A stretch of DNA of 64,000 nucleotides, taken from CAZENU01 sp965117035. Lineage in GTDB: Bacteria > Chloroflexota > Dehalococcoidia > Lucifugimonadales > CAZENU01. The position numbers and the translations under genes were made by a program. Numbering within the stretch: position 1 is the first letter of the stretch; each line of letters opens with the position of its first letter. Under the pieces are notes generated by a model. That model had not been told where the DNA came from. It ran no database searches and saw nothing but the letters and a program-made list of their open reading frames with translations. This document shows, one piece after another, positions 49,071 through 57,973 of this stretch. The stretch spans positions 2,542,001 through 2,606,000 of the forward strand of contig OZ220748.1 of assembly GCA_965117035.1 (NCBI GenBank). The letters are read 5' to 3'.

Positions 49071-49859
49071 GTGAAGTACGCCGATGACGTTGCCCGGTAC
49101 AACAAGGGGCGCTGGGAGGAGATGGCCGCGGAGGGCCTCAAGTACACGAGGCCCATGCTCGACCTGGACGCCGCGTCGGCGCTCGAGCTGGTCGACAGCC
49201 ACGGGCTCGCCGGAGACGTCGCGGGAACGGACGTGCTCTGCCTCGCCGGGGCGGGCGGGCAGCAGTCGGCCGCGTTCGCGCTCCTGGGAGCGAACGTGAC
49301 GGTGTTCGACCTGACGGAGACGCAACTGGAGCGCGACCGCGAGGCGGCGGCCCACTACGGCCTGGACGTGCGCACCGTCCAGGGCGACATGCGGGACCTG
49401 TCGGCCTTCGACGACGACTCCTTCGACCTGGTGCACCAGGCCCACTCGATCAACTTCGTCCCCGACCCGCTGCCGGTGTTCCGCGAGGCCGCCCGCGTGC
49501 TGCGTCCCGGCGGGCTGTACATGCTGAGCTGCTCCAACCCGTTCGTCCACGGGCTGTACGAGCGCTGGAACGGCGAGGGCTACGTCCTGAACGCTCCCTA
49601 CGAGGACGCGGAGATCGAAGGCGACGATCCCCACCGGAAGTTCGAAGGGTTCGACGGATCCGAGAAGAGAGTCGTGGGGCCCAGGGAGTTCCGGCACACC
49701 CTGGGCACCCTGCTCAACGGTCTCGCCGGGCTGGGGATGGTGCTGCTCGGCCTGTGGGAAGACGGTACCGACGATACCGACCTGGAGCCCGGCTCCTGGG
49801 GGCACTTCGCGTCGATCGCCCCGCCCTACCTGACCATCCGGGCGCGGCTGTCGACGTAA
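49071..49859 (+). CDS. SAM-dependent methyltransferase 4
   Basis: A 262-residue class I methyltransferase starting at GTG 49071 after GAGGAGGAG. Motif I is V-L-C-L-A-G-A-G-G-Q-Q-S-A, with a Q-Q-S variant typical of some UbiE-like proteins; then V-T-V-F-D-L-T, Q-G-D-M-R-D-L, and D-L-V-H-Q-A-H-S-I-N-F-V-P-D. The gene is followed by gamma-glutamyltransferase after 28 nt on the same strand. Confidence 0.85.
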   Translation: MKYADDVARYNKGRWEEMAAEGLKYTRPMLDLDAASALELVDSHGLAGDVAGTDVLCLAGAGGQQSAAFALLGANVTVFDLTETQLERDREAAAHYGLDVRTVQGDMRDLSAFDDDSFDLVHQAHSINFVPDPLPVFREAARVLRPGGLYMLSCSNPFVHGLYERWNGEGYVLNAPYEDAEIEGDDPHRKFEGFDGSEKRVVGPREFRHTLGTLLNGLAGLGMVLLGLWEDGTDDTDLEPGSWGHFASIAPPYLTIRARLST

Positions 49860-49887
49860 CACCGCCAACGACCGAGGGAGGCGAATC

Positions 49888-51585
49888 GTGGCAACGACAC
49901 CGACGAGTAGCCGGCCGGCCGTGATGGGCGCGACGCACATGGTGTCTGCGGGGCATCCCCTCGCCGCCGCGGCGGGCTTCCGGGTCTTCCAGGAGGGTGG
50001 CAACGCCATCGACGCGGGCGTGGCCTCGGGCATCGCGCTGAACGTCGTTCGGCCCACCAGCACCAACTTCGGCGGCGTCGCGCCCATCATCATCTACATG
50101 GCGGAGTCCGACTCGGTGGTGACCATCAGCGGGCTCGGACGCTGGCCCCGTGCCGCCTCGATCGAGTACTTCGACCGCAACGCCGGCGGCGAGATACCGA
50201 TGGGCATCCTCAGGACGGTGGTGCCCGCCGCGGCCGACGCCTGGCTCACGGCGCTGGAGAGATACGGCACGATGAGCTTCGCGCAGGTCGTCGCTCCGGC
50301 GCTCGACCTCGCCGAGCGTGGCCACCCGGTCTCGGCGTCCGTACTGCGCGCCCTGCTCAGGTCCTCCGACGACGAGTGGCCTTCGGGAGTTGGGGACCTG
50401 TTGGTGCAGCCGGACCTGGCCCGCACGTTCAGGCGCCTCGCGGACGTAGAGAGGGCCAGCAGCGCCCAGGGGCGTGAGGCCGCCATCAGGGCGGCGCGGG
50501 ACTACTTCTACAAGGGCGACATCGCCGAGGAGATGGCGCGCTTCAGCCGCGAGCAGGGCGGGCTCCTGGCGCTGGAGGACATCAGGGATTTTTCCGTAAA
50601 GGTCGAGGAGCCGGAGGTGGGGCGCTTCCGGGACTACAGCGTCTACACCTGCGGGGCGTGGTGCCAGGGTCCGGTGCTGGCGCAGGCGCTGCAGATACTC
50701 GAGGACGACGACCTCGCCGGCCTCGGCCACAACAGCGCGGACTACATCCACCTGCTGTCGCAGGCGCTCAACCTCGCCTTCTCCGACAGGGAGCACTACT
50801 ACGGCGACCCCGACCACGTCGACGTGCCGATGAAGGGCCTGCTAGCCAAGGAGTACGCCATCGCCCGTCGCGGCGATATGGACATGGAGCGCGCGTTCCC
50901 GGAGATGCCCCCGCCGGGAGACCCCTGGCCCTACCAGGGCGACGCGCGGGCAGCCGCGGCGGCGCGGCAACCGGCCGCCCGGGCGTCCGGAGTCCGGGAG
51001 CAGGACACGAGCTACACGTGCACCGTCGACCGGTGGGGCAACGCCTTCTCGGCGACGCCCAGCGACGGCGTCGGCGGGTGCAAGGTCATCCCCGGTCTCG
51101 GGTTCACACTGTCGGCGAGGGGGACGCAGAGCTGGCTGGAGCCGGACCACGCGTCCAGCCTGCAGCCATGGAAGCGCCCCCGCCTGACGCCCAACCCGGC
51201 CATCGCGTTCAAACGGGGGAAACTGCTCATGCCGTTCGGCGCGCCCGGCGGCGACGCGCAGTGCCCCGCCATGCTGCAGATGTTACTGAACATCGTCGAG
51301 TTCGGCATGGAGCCCCAGGCAGCGGTCGAGCAGCCGCGGTTCACCTCCTGGAACTTCCCCAACTCGTTCTGGCCGCACGAGTACCTGCCGGGCCGCCTGT
51401 CGGTGGAGGACACCCTGCCGGAGGACACGGTCCGCGAGCTCGGCCGCCGGGGCCACGACGTCGAGGTGCTGTCCGACGCGGGCGCGGTCACCGGCTCGCT
51501 CAAGGGCGTCGTCGTCGACCAGGAGTCGGGAGTGCTCAGGGGCGCGGCCGACCCACGCCGCGAGGCCTGCTGCATCGGCTGGTAG
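49888..51585 (+). CDS. ggt: Gamma-glutamyltransferase
   Basis: A 565-residue member of the Ntn-hydrolase GGT family. The N-terminal half shows G-G-N-A-I-D-A-G-V-A; the autocleavage site is at D-T-S-Y (about residue 374), followed by T-V-D-R-W-G-N-A-F-S, with G-A-P-G-G-D later. GGT normally cleaves gamma-glutamyl bonds of glutathione outside the cytoplasm, but no signal peptide is seen here, as in the intracellular oxamate amidohydrolase or cephalosporin-acylase-like branch. GTG start with a GGGAGG site. Confidence 0.87.
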   Translation: MATTPTSSRPAVMGATHMVSAGHPLAAAAGFRVFQEGGNAIDAGVASGIALNVVRPTSTNFGGVAPIIIYMAESDSVVTISGLGRWPRAASIEYFDRNAGGEIPMGILRTVVPAAADAWLTALERYGTMSFAQVVAPALDLAERGHPVSASVLRALLRSSDDEWPSGVGDLLVQPDLARTFRRLADVERASSAQGREAAIRAARDYFYKGDIAEEMARFSREQGGLLALEDIRDFSVKVEEPEVGRFRDYSVYTCGAWCQGPVLAQALQILEDDDLAGLGHNSADYIHLLSQALNLAFSDREHYYGDPDHVDVPMKGLLAKEYAIARRGDMDMERAFPEMPPPGDPWPYQGDARAAAAARQPAARASGVREQDTSYTCTVDRWGNAFSATPSDGVGGCKVIPGLGFTLSARGTQSWLEPDHASSLQPWKRPRLTPNPAIAFKRGKLLMPFGAPGGDAQCPAMLQMLLNIVEFGMEPQAAVEQPRFTSWNFPNSFWPHEYLPGRLSVEDTLPEDTVRELGRRGHDVEVLSDAGAVTGSLKGVVVDQESGVLRGAADPRREACCIGW

Positions 51586-51910
51586 GGGCTCGCCAGCAGA
51601 ATTCAGCGGACCCGGTACCCGAGCGCCCGCCGTTCCCGCGGAGACGAGGACCCGTCCCGCCCTGGACTCCCGCCTGCGGAGGCCCTTGCATAGCCGTCAT
51701 TCCCACGCAGAGCCTGCCCTCGTGGAGACGGGGGGAGACCCTTGCATAATCGTCGTTCCCGCGAAGGCGGGAATCCAGGGGCGGGGCCTCCCGGCCAGCG
51801 GAAACCACGCTATCTCTACAAACGGTCTTCCCCCGTCTCCACCGGGGGCAGGCTCTGCGTGAGCATGTACGTGTGCAAAGGCCTACGAGCGGGACCCCTG
51901 ACGCCGGGCG
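51586..51910. repeat. Inverted repeat pair and GTCATTCCCGCG-type repeats
   Basis: Bases 51707-51739 (GCAGAGCCTGCCCTCGTGGA and onward) are nearly the exact inverted complement of 51825-51858, with about 31 of 34 matching. Between them lies GTCGTTCCCGCGAAGGCGGG with AATCCAGG (51751-51780), and GTCATTCCCACGC lies just before (51696-51708). The same elements occur at 13556-13760. No gene. Confidence 0.75.
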
Positions 51911-52864
51911 TCAGACGGGCATCGGGCGGCCGAGGCCGCGCTCTCGCGCCATGCGGTAGACGCGGATGCCGACGGCGATGTCCTCGATGGCGGCGCCCTG
52001 GGACTCGAAGAGGGTGACGTCGTCGTCCGACGCGCGGCCCGCGACTCGGCCGGTCACCACGTCGGCGAGGCCGCGGACGCGGTCCCACGTCAGCATGCCG
52101 CGGTCGATGGGCTCGACGAGGTCGCCGCACTCGATCTTCGCCTGCTCGACGTCGTCGGTGACGATCACGCGGGCCCGGCGGACGACCTCGGAGTCGACCT
52201 CCTGCTTCATCCAGTGGTTGTTCCCGGCGGCGTTGACGTGCGCGCCGGGGCTCAGCCACTCCCCCAGCAGCACGGGCGTGGGCGACGTGGTGATGACGTT
52301 GACGACGTCGGCGCCCTCGACGCACTCACGGCCGCTGCCGGCGGGGCGGACCTCGATGCCGAGGCGCCGCTCCATGTCCGCGGCGAGGCGCTCGCGGTTC
52401 TCACGCGTCCGCGAGTAGACCCTCGCGCTCGTGATGCCCCTGACCGCGCAGACGGCCTCGAGCTGGGTGCTGGCCTGGTAGCCGGAGCCGATCATGCCGA
52501 CGGTGGAGGCGTCGTCGCGGGCCATGTGCCTCGTGGCGATGCCGCTCGCGGCGCCGGTGCGGACCTGGCCCAAGCCGTTGGCCTCGATGAAGGCGATCAG
52601 CTCCGCCGTGGCGGTGTCGTATAGCTGGACGTAGAAGCGCGAGCTGTTTGCGACGAAGTCGTAGGTCTTCATGCCCATGACGCCGAGCTCGGGGGCGGTC
52701 GCGGCCATGAAGTTGAAGGCGCCGTCGCCGTTGGGCAGGCGGTTACGCGGGAAGTTGAACGCCCTGCCCTCCGCAAGGTGAACGAAGCCCTTCTCCACCT
52801 CCTCCAGGGCGATCCCCATCGTCAACACGGCAGCAACGTCGGCTTCCGTCAGGTAGAGGGCCAT
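51911..52864 (-). CDS. Ornithine cyclodeaminase/mu-crystallin family protein
   Basis: A 317-residue NAD(P)-binding enzyme. It begins with M-A-L-Y-L-T-E-A-D-V-A-A-V-L, has an R-N-R-L-P region near 40, and a Rossmann motif T-V-G-M-I-G-S-G-Y-Q-A with V-Y-S-R-T-R-E-N-R-E following. Members deaminate or reduce cyclic imino acids (ornithine cyclodeaminase, alanine dehydrogenase, ketimine reductase); the subtype cannot be fixed. ATG 52864 is the family start; the longer frame above it is not coding. It diverges from the HNH gene by 86 nt. Confidence 0.87.
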   Translation of the reverse strand: MALYLTEADVAAVLTMGIALEEVEKGFVHLAEGRAFNFPRNRLPNGDGAFNFMAATAPELGVMGMKTYDFVANSSRFYVQLYDTATAELIAFIEANGLGQVRTGAASGIATRHMARDDASTVGMIGSGYQASTQLEAVCAVRGITSARVYSRTRENRERLAADMERRLGIEVRPAGSGRECVEGADVVNVITTSPTPVLLGEWLSPGAHVNAAGNNHWMKQEVDSEVVRRARVIVTDDVEQAKIECGDLVEPIDRGMLTWDRVRGLADVVTGRVAGRASDDDVTLFESQGAAIEDIAVGIRVYRMARERGLGRPMPV

Positions 52865-52950
52865 GTGGAGTACTCCGTGCGCTGTTGGGCCCGAGCCCTG
52901 TGCCAAGTGTATACTTCCGACGCATAGACCGTGCCGGTGGAGACAGTGTC

Positions 52951-53874
52951 GTGGACTTCGACCGCGATCACGACCGTAGGGTACGAGGAGCGGCGTTCGA
53001 CTGGCTTGCCGGCCAAGTCTCAATCCGAGGGGACGTGCTCCCGCGAGCTGTTCTCGCCCAGGGATTCGAACTCGATCGGCGACGGGTGCCGCTGGTTGGC
53101 CCCCAAGGCATCTTCAAGCCCGCCGTCATGCAAGTGCCGCTTTCGATTACGACGTCGCCCAGGAGCACGTACGGCGATGAGGTAGGCTCCGACAATCTCT
53201 TGCGGTACCGCTATCGAGGAACCGATCCGGATCACCCCGATAACGTCGGGCTACGGTCTGCAATGCACAACAGGCTTCCGCTCGTCTACTTCTACGGACT
53301 CGTCCCGGGCAGATACCTGGCGATGTGGCCCGTGTACGTGTTCGCCGATGCGCCCGAGTCCCTGGTCTTTTCGATCGCGATTGAAGACGCCGTCGAGTCC
53401 GGCTCCCTTCCGCGGCCGGACGAACACAGGGGAGGGATCGCGGAAATCAGACGCGAATACGTCACTGCGCTGACCCGGAGTCGACTCCACCAGAGGGCGT
53501 TCCGCGAGCGTGTTCTCCGCGCATATCGAGACCAGTGCGCCGTCTGCCGGCTGCGGCACACTGAACTGCTCGACGCCGCCCACATCGTGCCGGATACGGA
53601 GCCGGAGGGCGAGCCTGTTGTCCCGAACGGAATCGCCCTGTGCCGCCTGCACCACGCGGCCTTCGACCGGTTCTTCCTGGCGGTGCGGCCGGACCACATC
53701 ATCGAGGTACGCGGCGACGTTCTTGTGGAAGTCGATGGCCCTACCCTCGAGCATGCAATTCAAGGGCTGCACGGTCAATCGATTGTGTTGCCGGCAAGGA
53801 TGGCTGAGCGGCCCGCACCCGAGGCCCTGTCCCAGCGGTACGAACGATTCCTCCAGGTAGCCGCGGCGCGATGA
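52951..53874 (+). CDS. HNH endonuclease with N-terminal recognition-like domain
   Basis: A 307-residue protein from GTG 52951. The N-terminal 150 residues contain R-G-D-V-L-P-R-A-V-L and G-I-F-K-P-A-V-M (SRA/PUA-like pattern), then Y-R-Y-R-G-T-D-P-D-H-P-D-N and N-R-L-P-L-V-Y-F-Y-G. The C-terminal HNH domain (about 200-260) has C-A-V-C ... L-D-A-A-H-I-V-P ... N-G-I-A-L-C-R-L-H-H-A-A-F-D, with all catalytic His/Asn and zinc Cys. Such proteins act as modification-dependent or orphan restriction nucleases. The following 103-residue gene is probably linked. Confidence 0.83.
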   Translation: MDFDRDHDRRVRGAAFDWLAGQVSIRGDVLPRAVLAQGFELDRRRVPLVGPQGIFKPAVMQVPLSITTSPRSTYGDEVGSDNLLRYRYRGTDPDHPDNVGLRSAMHNRLPLVYFYGLVPGRYLAMWPVYVFADAPESLVFSIAIEDAVESGSLPRPDEHRGGIAEIRREYVTALTRSRLHQRAFRERVLRAYRDQCAVCRLRHTELLDAAHIVPDTEPEGEPVVPNGIALCRLHHAAFDRFFLAVRPDHIIEVRGDVLVEVDGPTLEHAIQGLHGQSIVLPARMAERPAPEALSQRYERFLQVAAAR

Positions 53875-53896
53875 CCCCCTCTAAGATCGCAGGCCA

Positions 53897-54208
53897 GTGG
53901 ATATAGAGAGTCGATTCCACCAGGAGATGGTCGGGATCTATCGCGACGTCGGTGAGTTCGGATACTACCCGACCTACTTCCTCCGGATGGTTATTGATCG
54001 TGGAGGGCTAGCCGCAGCCAAGCAGTTGCTCAGCGGTACCGACCACTCCTCGGGGCTTGTGCGGTTGTGGCAGGAGCGGCGGCTCGACCTGTCGGTGGAG
54101 GCCCTGGTTCTCCAAGAGCCGTGGTCGGACCTGTTCACCGATGCGGAGCTTAGTGAGGCCGCTCGGCGTTTGGAAGAATTGGGATACGTCCCTCGAACAC
54201 GAGGCTGA
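53897..54208 (+). CDS. Unrecognised 103-residue protein next to the HNH gene
   Basis: A GTG-started gene 22 nt after the HNH endonuclease gene on the same strand. The helical protein includes H-Q-E-M-V-G-I-Y-R-D-V, F-L-R-M-V-I-D-R-G-G-L-A-A-A-K, G-L-V-R-L-W-Q-E-R-R-L-D-L-S-V-E-A, and D-L-F-T-D-A-E. I have the impression of a recurring family of small hypothetical proteins with this GGLxxA...LW...RLDLSVE layout, but know no function for it. A partner or immunity role for the nuclease is only a possibility. Confidence 0.6.
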   Translation: MDIESRFHQEMVGIYRDVGEFGYYPTYFLRMVIDRGGLAAAKQLLSGTDHSSGLVRLWQERRLDLSVEALVLQEPWSDLFTDAELSEAARRLEELGYVPRTRG

Positions 54209-54288
54209 GATCGTATCGTGCCGTGCAGTCGCCGCTACGTTGGCGGGCGGCTGATCCGACGACACATAGACAGGACCGCCGTCGGTCA

Positions 54289-54690
54289 TCAGTCTCCGGG
54301 GCTCTTCAGCTCGGGGAAGTAGCTGGAGAAGAACCCGCGGTCGCGGGTGAGAAACGCCTCGGCCGCGGACAGGGCGTGGGCTCCGATCAGGAAGTCGGTG
54401 ATCACCCGCTGGCGGGGCCCGCCGGCCGAGCGGTACCGCTTCCACCGGAGCCCCGCCTCGTAGGCGATCGCGGAGTCGATCGGGGACAGCGTCGCCCCTA
54501 TGTCGCGCAGCGCGTCGTCCAGCGTCGCGCGGTCCGGGAACGCGGGGGCGAGCTCTCCGTACACCACGTCGCACACGATCACGGCGCCCCTGTCGTAGGC
54601 CTCCCGAAGCCACGTGCGCGACTGGGAGTGGTGCGGCGCGCCGGTCCAGAACAGGTCGAACAGGACGTTCGTGTCGACCGCGGAGATCAC
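54289..54690 (-). CDS. vapC: PIN-domain toxin, VapC family (second)
   Basis: A 133-residue PIN ribonuclease starting M-I-S-A-V-D-T-N-V-L-F-D-L-F with D6; E-region at Y-G-E-L-A-P-A-F near 62; D-F-L-I-G-A-H-A near 112; and D-R-G-F-F. The ATG overlaps the stop of the AbrB-like antitoxin gene, so the pair is coupled. Confidence 0.87.
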   Translation of the reverse strand: MISAVDTNVLFDLFWTGAPHHSQSRTWLREAYDRGAVIVCDVVYGELAPAFPDRATLDDALRDIGATLSPIDSAIAYEAGLRWKRYRSAGGPRQRVITDFLIGAHALSAAEAFLTRDRGFFSSYFPELKSPGD

Positions 54691-54905
54691 CGTCCCCGGA
54701 TCTGCTCGATGTACTCGTCGACGTCGAAGCCGGCGCCGTCCAGAATGCCGGCGGCCCGGTCCACGGGGTGCAGCGCCGTGGTCCGCTTCCTGATCAGCAG
54801 GCCCTGCTCGGTCGCGCTGATGTCGACCTCCGTGTCCTGGTAGAACCCGAATCGCTCCCGCAGGACCTTGGGTATGGTGATCTGGCCTCTTTCGGAAATC
54901 TTCAT
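54687..54905 (-). CDS. AbrB/MazE-type antitoxin
   Basis: A 72-residue SpoVT/AbrB swapped-hairpin antitoxin: M-K-I-S-E-R-G-Q-I-T-I-P-K-V-L-R-E-R-F-G, then a toxin-binding tail with V-D-E-Y-I-E-Q-I-R. It is the antitoxin of the adjacent PIN toxin and probably represses the operon. Confidence 0.87.
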   Translation of the reverse strand: MKISERGQITIPKVLRERFGFYQDTEVDISATEQGLLIRKRTTALHPVDRAAGILDGAGFDVDEYIEQIRGR

Positions 54906-54928
54906 GATGTTACCAGTATGAAATACGG

Positions 54929-55219
54929 CTACGGGAAATCATACCACCATCCGCAGCTACCGCGCAACCCGGCTACGGCCTGGCCAGCCGCCGCGGCAAC
55001 CGTCGCTACGGACTCCAGACCTCGACCAGGCTCGTGGGAGTGCGGCCCCGGTACCGGGAGACGGTCTTCCTTCAGTCCCTCGATATAGAGCTCGATGGCC
55101 TCACTGATGAGCTTGTACACCTCTTCCCTGGTTTCCGCGGCGGCTACGCACCCTGGCAGATCAGGCACATGGGCTCCGTAGCTCGTGGGTCCCTGCTCGA
55201 TGACCACAGCGTATTTCAA
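54929..55219 (-). CDS. HicB-like solo protein
   Basis: A 96-residue protein (TTG start with GGGAGGGGG site). The N-terminal 55 residues form the HicB partial RNase-H fold: Y-A-V-V-I-E-Q-G-P-T-S-Y-G-A-H-V-P-D-L-P-G-C-V-A-A, then E-E-V-Y-K-L-I-S-E-A-I-E-L-Y-I-E-G-L. There is no HicA toxin next to it and no HTH at the C-terminus. Such solo HicB-like proteins are common and of unclear function. Confidence 0.78.
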   Translation of the reverse strand: MKYAVVIEQGPTSYGAHVPDLPGCVAAAETREEVYKLISEAIELYIEGLKEDRLPVPGPHSHEPGRGLESVATVAAAAGQAVAGLRGSCGWWYDFP

Positions 55220-55251
55220 GATCGGCCCCCTCCCTCAGTCCCGCCCAAGCC

Positions 55252-56106
55252 TCACCGCCTGATCTCGTCCAGGACCTTTTGGCTGACGTGGTAGGAGTGG
55301 TCGTCCGTGGGGAACTCGCCGCTCGTGACGTCGTCGACGTAGGCCTCGAAGGCGCCGAGTACCTGCTCGCTCAGGTTGGCGTACTTCTTGACGAACTTCG
55401 GGGTGAACCGGTCGAACAGGCCCAGGATGTCGTGCGCGACGAGGCCCTGCCCGTCGCAGTGGACGCCGGCGCCGTAGCTGATCGTGGGGACCTCGAGACG
55501 CTCCGTCACGATCTTCGCGACCTGGTCCGGCACGCACTCCAGGATGACGGCGAACGCGCCGGCCTCCTCGACCGCCAGCGCGTCGTCGATGACCTGCCGC
55601 GCGGTCCGCACGTCACGGCCCTGGGCCCTGTAGCCGCCGAGTAGCGAGATGTGCTGGGGCGTCAGACCGACGTGCCCCATGACCGGCATCCCCGCTCTCA
55701 CGATCGCCCTGACGACGTGCGCCGCGTCGACTCCGCCCTCGACCTTCACCGCGTCGGCGCCGCCCTCCTGCATGAACCGCCCCGCGTTGATGATGGCGTC
55801 GCGCTCAGACGTGTTGTTCGACATGAACGGCATGTCGCCGACCACGAAGGCGTACTTCGTAGCGCGCGTCACGGCCTTCGTGTGGTGGAGCATCTCGTCC
55901 AGGGTCACGGAGACGGTCGTCTCGTAGCCCAGGACGGTCATGGCCAGCGAGTCGCCTACGAGAATGGTGTCGAGTCCGGCCCGGTCGGCGAGCAGCGCCA
56001 CCGGGTAGTCCGGGATGCTCAACATGGTGATCTTGCGGCCCTGCCGCTTCATCTCCTGGAGGTCCAGGATCGTGGTCTTCCTTCGTTCGACCTGCCTGTC
56101 GCCCAT
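55252..56106 (-). CDS. panB: 3-methyl-2-oxobutanoate hydroxymethyltransferase
   Basis: A 284-residue PanB, catalysing ketopantoate formation from 2-ketoisovalerate with methylenetetrahydrofolate in pantothenate/CoA synthesis. Motifs: T-I-L-D-L-Q-E-M-K-R-Q-G-R-K-I-T-M-L, I-L-V-G-D-S-L-A-M-T-V-L-G-Y, V-V-G-D-M-P-F-M-S, G-A-D-A-V-K-V-E-G-G, G-H-V-G-L-T-P-Q, L-E-C-V-P, and H-D-I-L-G-L-F. The key Asp/Glu/Lys metal and substrate residues are kept. No panC or panD lies nearby. Confidence 0.92.
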   Translation of the reverse strand: MGDRQVERRKTTILDLQEMKRQGRKITMLSIPDYPVALLADRAGLDTILVGDSLAMTVLGYETTVSVTLDEMLHHTKAVTRATKYAFVVGDMPFMSNNTSERDAIINAGRFMQEGGADAVKVEGGVDAAHVVRAIVRAGMPVMGHVGLTPQHISLLGGYRAQGRDVRTARQVIDDALAVEEAGAFAVILECVPDQVAKIVTERLEVPTISYGAGVHCDGQGLVAHDILGLFDRFTPKFVKKYANLSEQVLGAFEAYVDDVTSGEFPTDDHSYHVSQKVLDEIRR

Positions 56107-56347
56107 GCTGGCACCTCATCGCTCATTTGCCGCGGCGTCAGATTCGGGAGCCACCGTCCCGATCCAGACCCGGCACATGCCGGGCCCGCGGCGCCGGGCT
56201 TCACATTATCGCACTACTTGCGGCGACCTCCTGGGCTACACTACCGCCAGGGCGTTGGATGTTCGCAACATGTTCCGATGAAAGCTGTTGGACTCTACCG
56301 GCGGGGTGGGCCCGAACCCCGCTCTCCCGCGCAGGACGGGAAGCTCG

Positions 56348-57121
56348 ATGAACCTGAGCGGCCTTGCCGTGAGTACATGGGACGATTTCGCGGGTCAAGA
56401 GCCCATGTGGGACTACTACGCCTACCACGATCTGATCGAGCAACACCCGGGCAAGGTACTGGACGTCGGCTGCGGGACTGGCCGGCTGCTCATTCCTTAT
56501 CTGGCCCTGGGGATCGAAATCGAGGGCGTGGACCCCTCTGAGGAAGCGCTCGCGATCTGTCATCGCAAGTCTGCCGCCAGGGGGCTATCGCCTGCCCTCT
56601 ACCGGCAACACATGCAGGACCTCTATCTCAACTCGCGGTATCGGGCGATCATCCTGCCCGGAGGGACATTCCATCTGGTCGGTGAATCCGACACGGCCCG
56701 CAAGACGCTGCGGAGGTTCCATGAGCACCTGGAGCCCGGCGGTATCCTGGCGCTTTCCCTTGACGATCCACACAGTGAGCTGGCTCTCGACGCGGTCGGG
56801 CGGTGGCATCCCCGAGGAGTAGTGAAACGCCCGAACGGGCTGCAGGTTCATCAGGACCGCATGGTCGTCAGCGTCGATGTGGGTCGACAGACCAGCACGA
56901 CGCACATTCGATTCAGGGCGGTCAGGGCCGGCGAAGTCGTCAGAGAGGAGACCCATGTGATGAGGATGCGTCTCTTCTTCAAGGACGAGATAAGTTCGCT
57001 ACTGGAGCAGGCGGGGTTCCGGAGCGTGGAAGGCATAGCCGCACCCGGCACCGACAGCCAGACGGACCATCGGGCATGGGAGCCGATCGTCACGGCGATC
57101 AAGCCCCGGACGCGGCCGTGA
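56348..57121 (+). CDS. SAM-dependent methyltransferase 5
   Basis: A 257-residue class I methyltransferase from ATG 56348 (an in-frame TTG at 56288 is possible). Motif I is V-L-D-V-G-C-G-T-G-R-L, motif II G-V-D-P-S-E-E-A-L, motif IV R-A-I-I-L-P-G-G-T-F-H-L-V, then L-E-P-G-G-I-L-A-L-S-L-D-D-P. Substrate unknown. It converges with another methyltransferase gene 160 nt away. Confidence 0.85.
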   Translation: MNLSGLAVSTWDDFAGQEPMWDYYAYHDLIEQHPGKVLDVGCGTGRLLIPYLALGIEIEGVDPSEEALAICHRKSAARGLSPALYRQHMQDLYLNSRYRAIILPGGTFHLVGESDTARKTLRRFHEHLEPGGILALSLDDPHSELALDAVGRWHPRGVVKRPNGLQVHQDRMVVSVDVGRQTSTTHIRFRAVRAGEVVREETHVMRMRLFFKDEISSLLEQAGFRSVEGIAAPGTDSQTDHRAWEPIVTAIKPRTRP

Positions 57122-57283
57122 GGGGGTGTTCTGGCACGTACCACTCGAGGTGGGTCAGATCCGGCAGTGGACCAATTCGCGATCGTCACCTGAAGCTCGA
57201 AGGAGTCATTCGTCATCGGACGGATGACGAGCGATCCCGGGAACCGGTCACACCGGTCCCGCAGATCTATGGGCAGGTTGGGA

Positions 57284-57973
57284 TCAGGCGTCGATCCACA
57301 GGACGTGGTAGCGGAGACGGTCGTCGCGATGAGGCCGGCTCGCGCGGCCGGCCACCGCGAGTCCCCAGGACGCTATCTCCTCCTCCAGGGAGTCCGGCCG
57401 GGTACTCTCCCCGGTGTACGTTCCAACGATCAGGCGCCCACCATCGGACAGGAAGCCATCGAGAATCCGATGTACGAGGTCGCGCCTGCGGCGGTGCGGC
57501 ACGTACTCCAGGCCGGTCCGCACGAAATCGAAGCGCTGAGGCGGCGTCCACGTCATGACGTTGCCCGCATGGATCCGGTGCGCCCAGCCGGGTAGGCGGC
57601 TGCGGGCCAGGTCCACCAGCTCCGGCGAGATGTCGAGCCCGTGAGGCTCGATCCGTCGCCCGCGCTCAGACGCCCACCTCGCCATGCACTCCATCAGGTA
57701 GCCGTTGGCGCAGCCGACGTCGAGGAAGGAGCCATCCCTGTCGATGGCGTCGCATACCAGGCTTCTCGCCCAGGTCCAGCTACGCTCGTCGCCCAGCCTC
57801 CCGGACTGGCCCCACGGCGTATCGGCGGCCAGGTACGCGGGCGTGATGACCGACCCTATCCGGCGGTGCCACTCGTCCTCGTCGATCTCTCCGGCCTCGA
57901 GGGCCGCCTCCACCTCCTCCACGATCCAGTAAGCCCTGTCCTTCACCCTCTCGATCAGCTCTCTTTCGGTCAT
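57284..57973 (-). CDS. SAM-dependent methyltransferase 6
   Basis: A 229-residue class I methyltransferase with an N-terminal helical cap (ELIERVKDRAYWIVEEVEAA) and a core with S-F-L-D-V-G-C-A-N-G-Y-L-M-E, H-G-L-D-I-S-P-E-L-V, H-A-G-N-V-M-T-W, D-F-V-R-T-G-L-E-Y-V-P and R-L-I-V-G-T-Y-T. Motif I has CANG in place of GCGTG, a common variant. Substrate unknown. Confidence 0.83.
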   Translation of the reverse strand: MTERELIERVKDRAYWIVEEVEAALEAGEIDEDEWHRRIGSVITPAYLAADTPWGQSGRLGDERSWTWARSLVCDAIDRDGSFLDVGCANGYLMECMARWASERGRRIEPHGLDISPELVDLARSRLPGWAHRIHAGNVMTWTPPQRFDFVRTGLEYVPHRRRRDLVHRILDGFLSDGGRLIVGTYTGESTRPDSLEEEIASWGLAVAGRASRPHRDDRLRYHVLWIDA

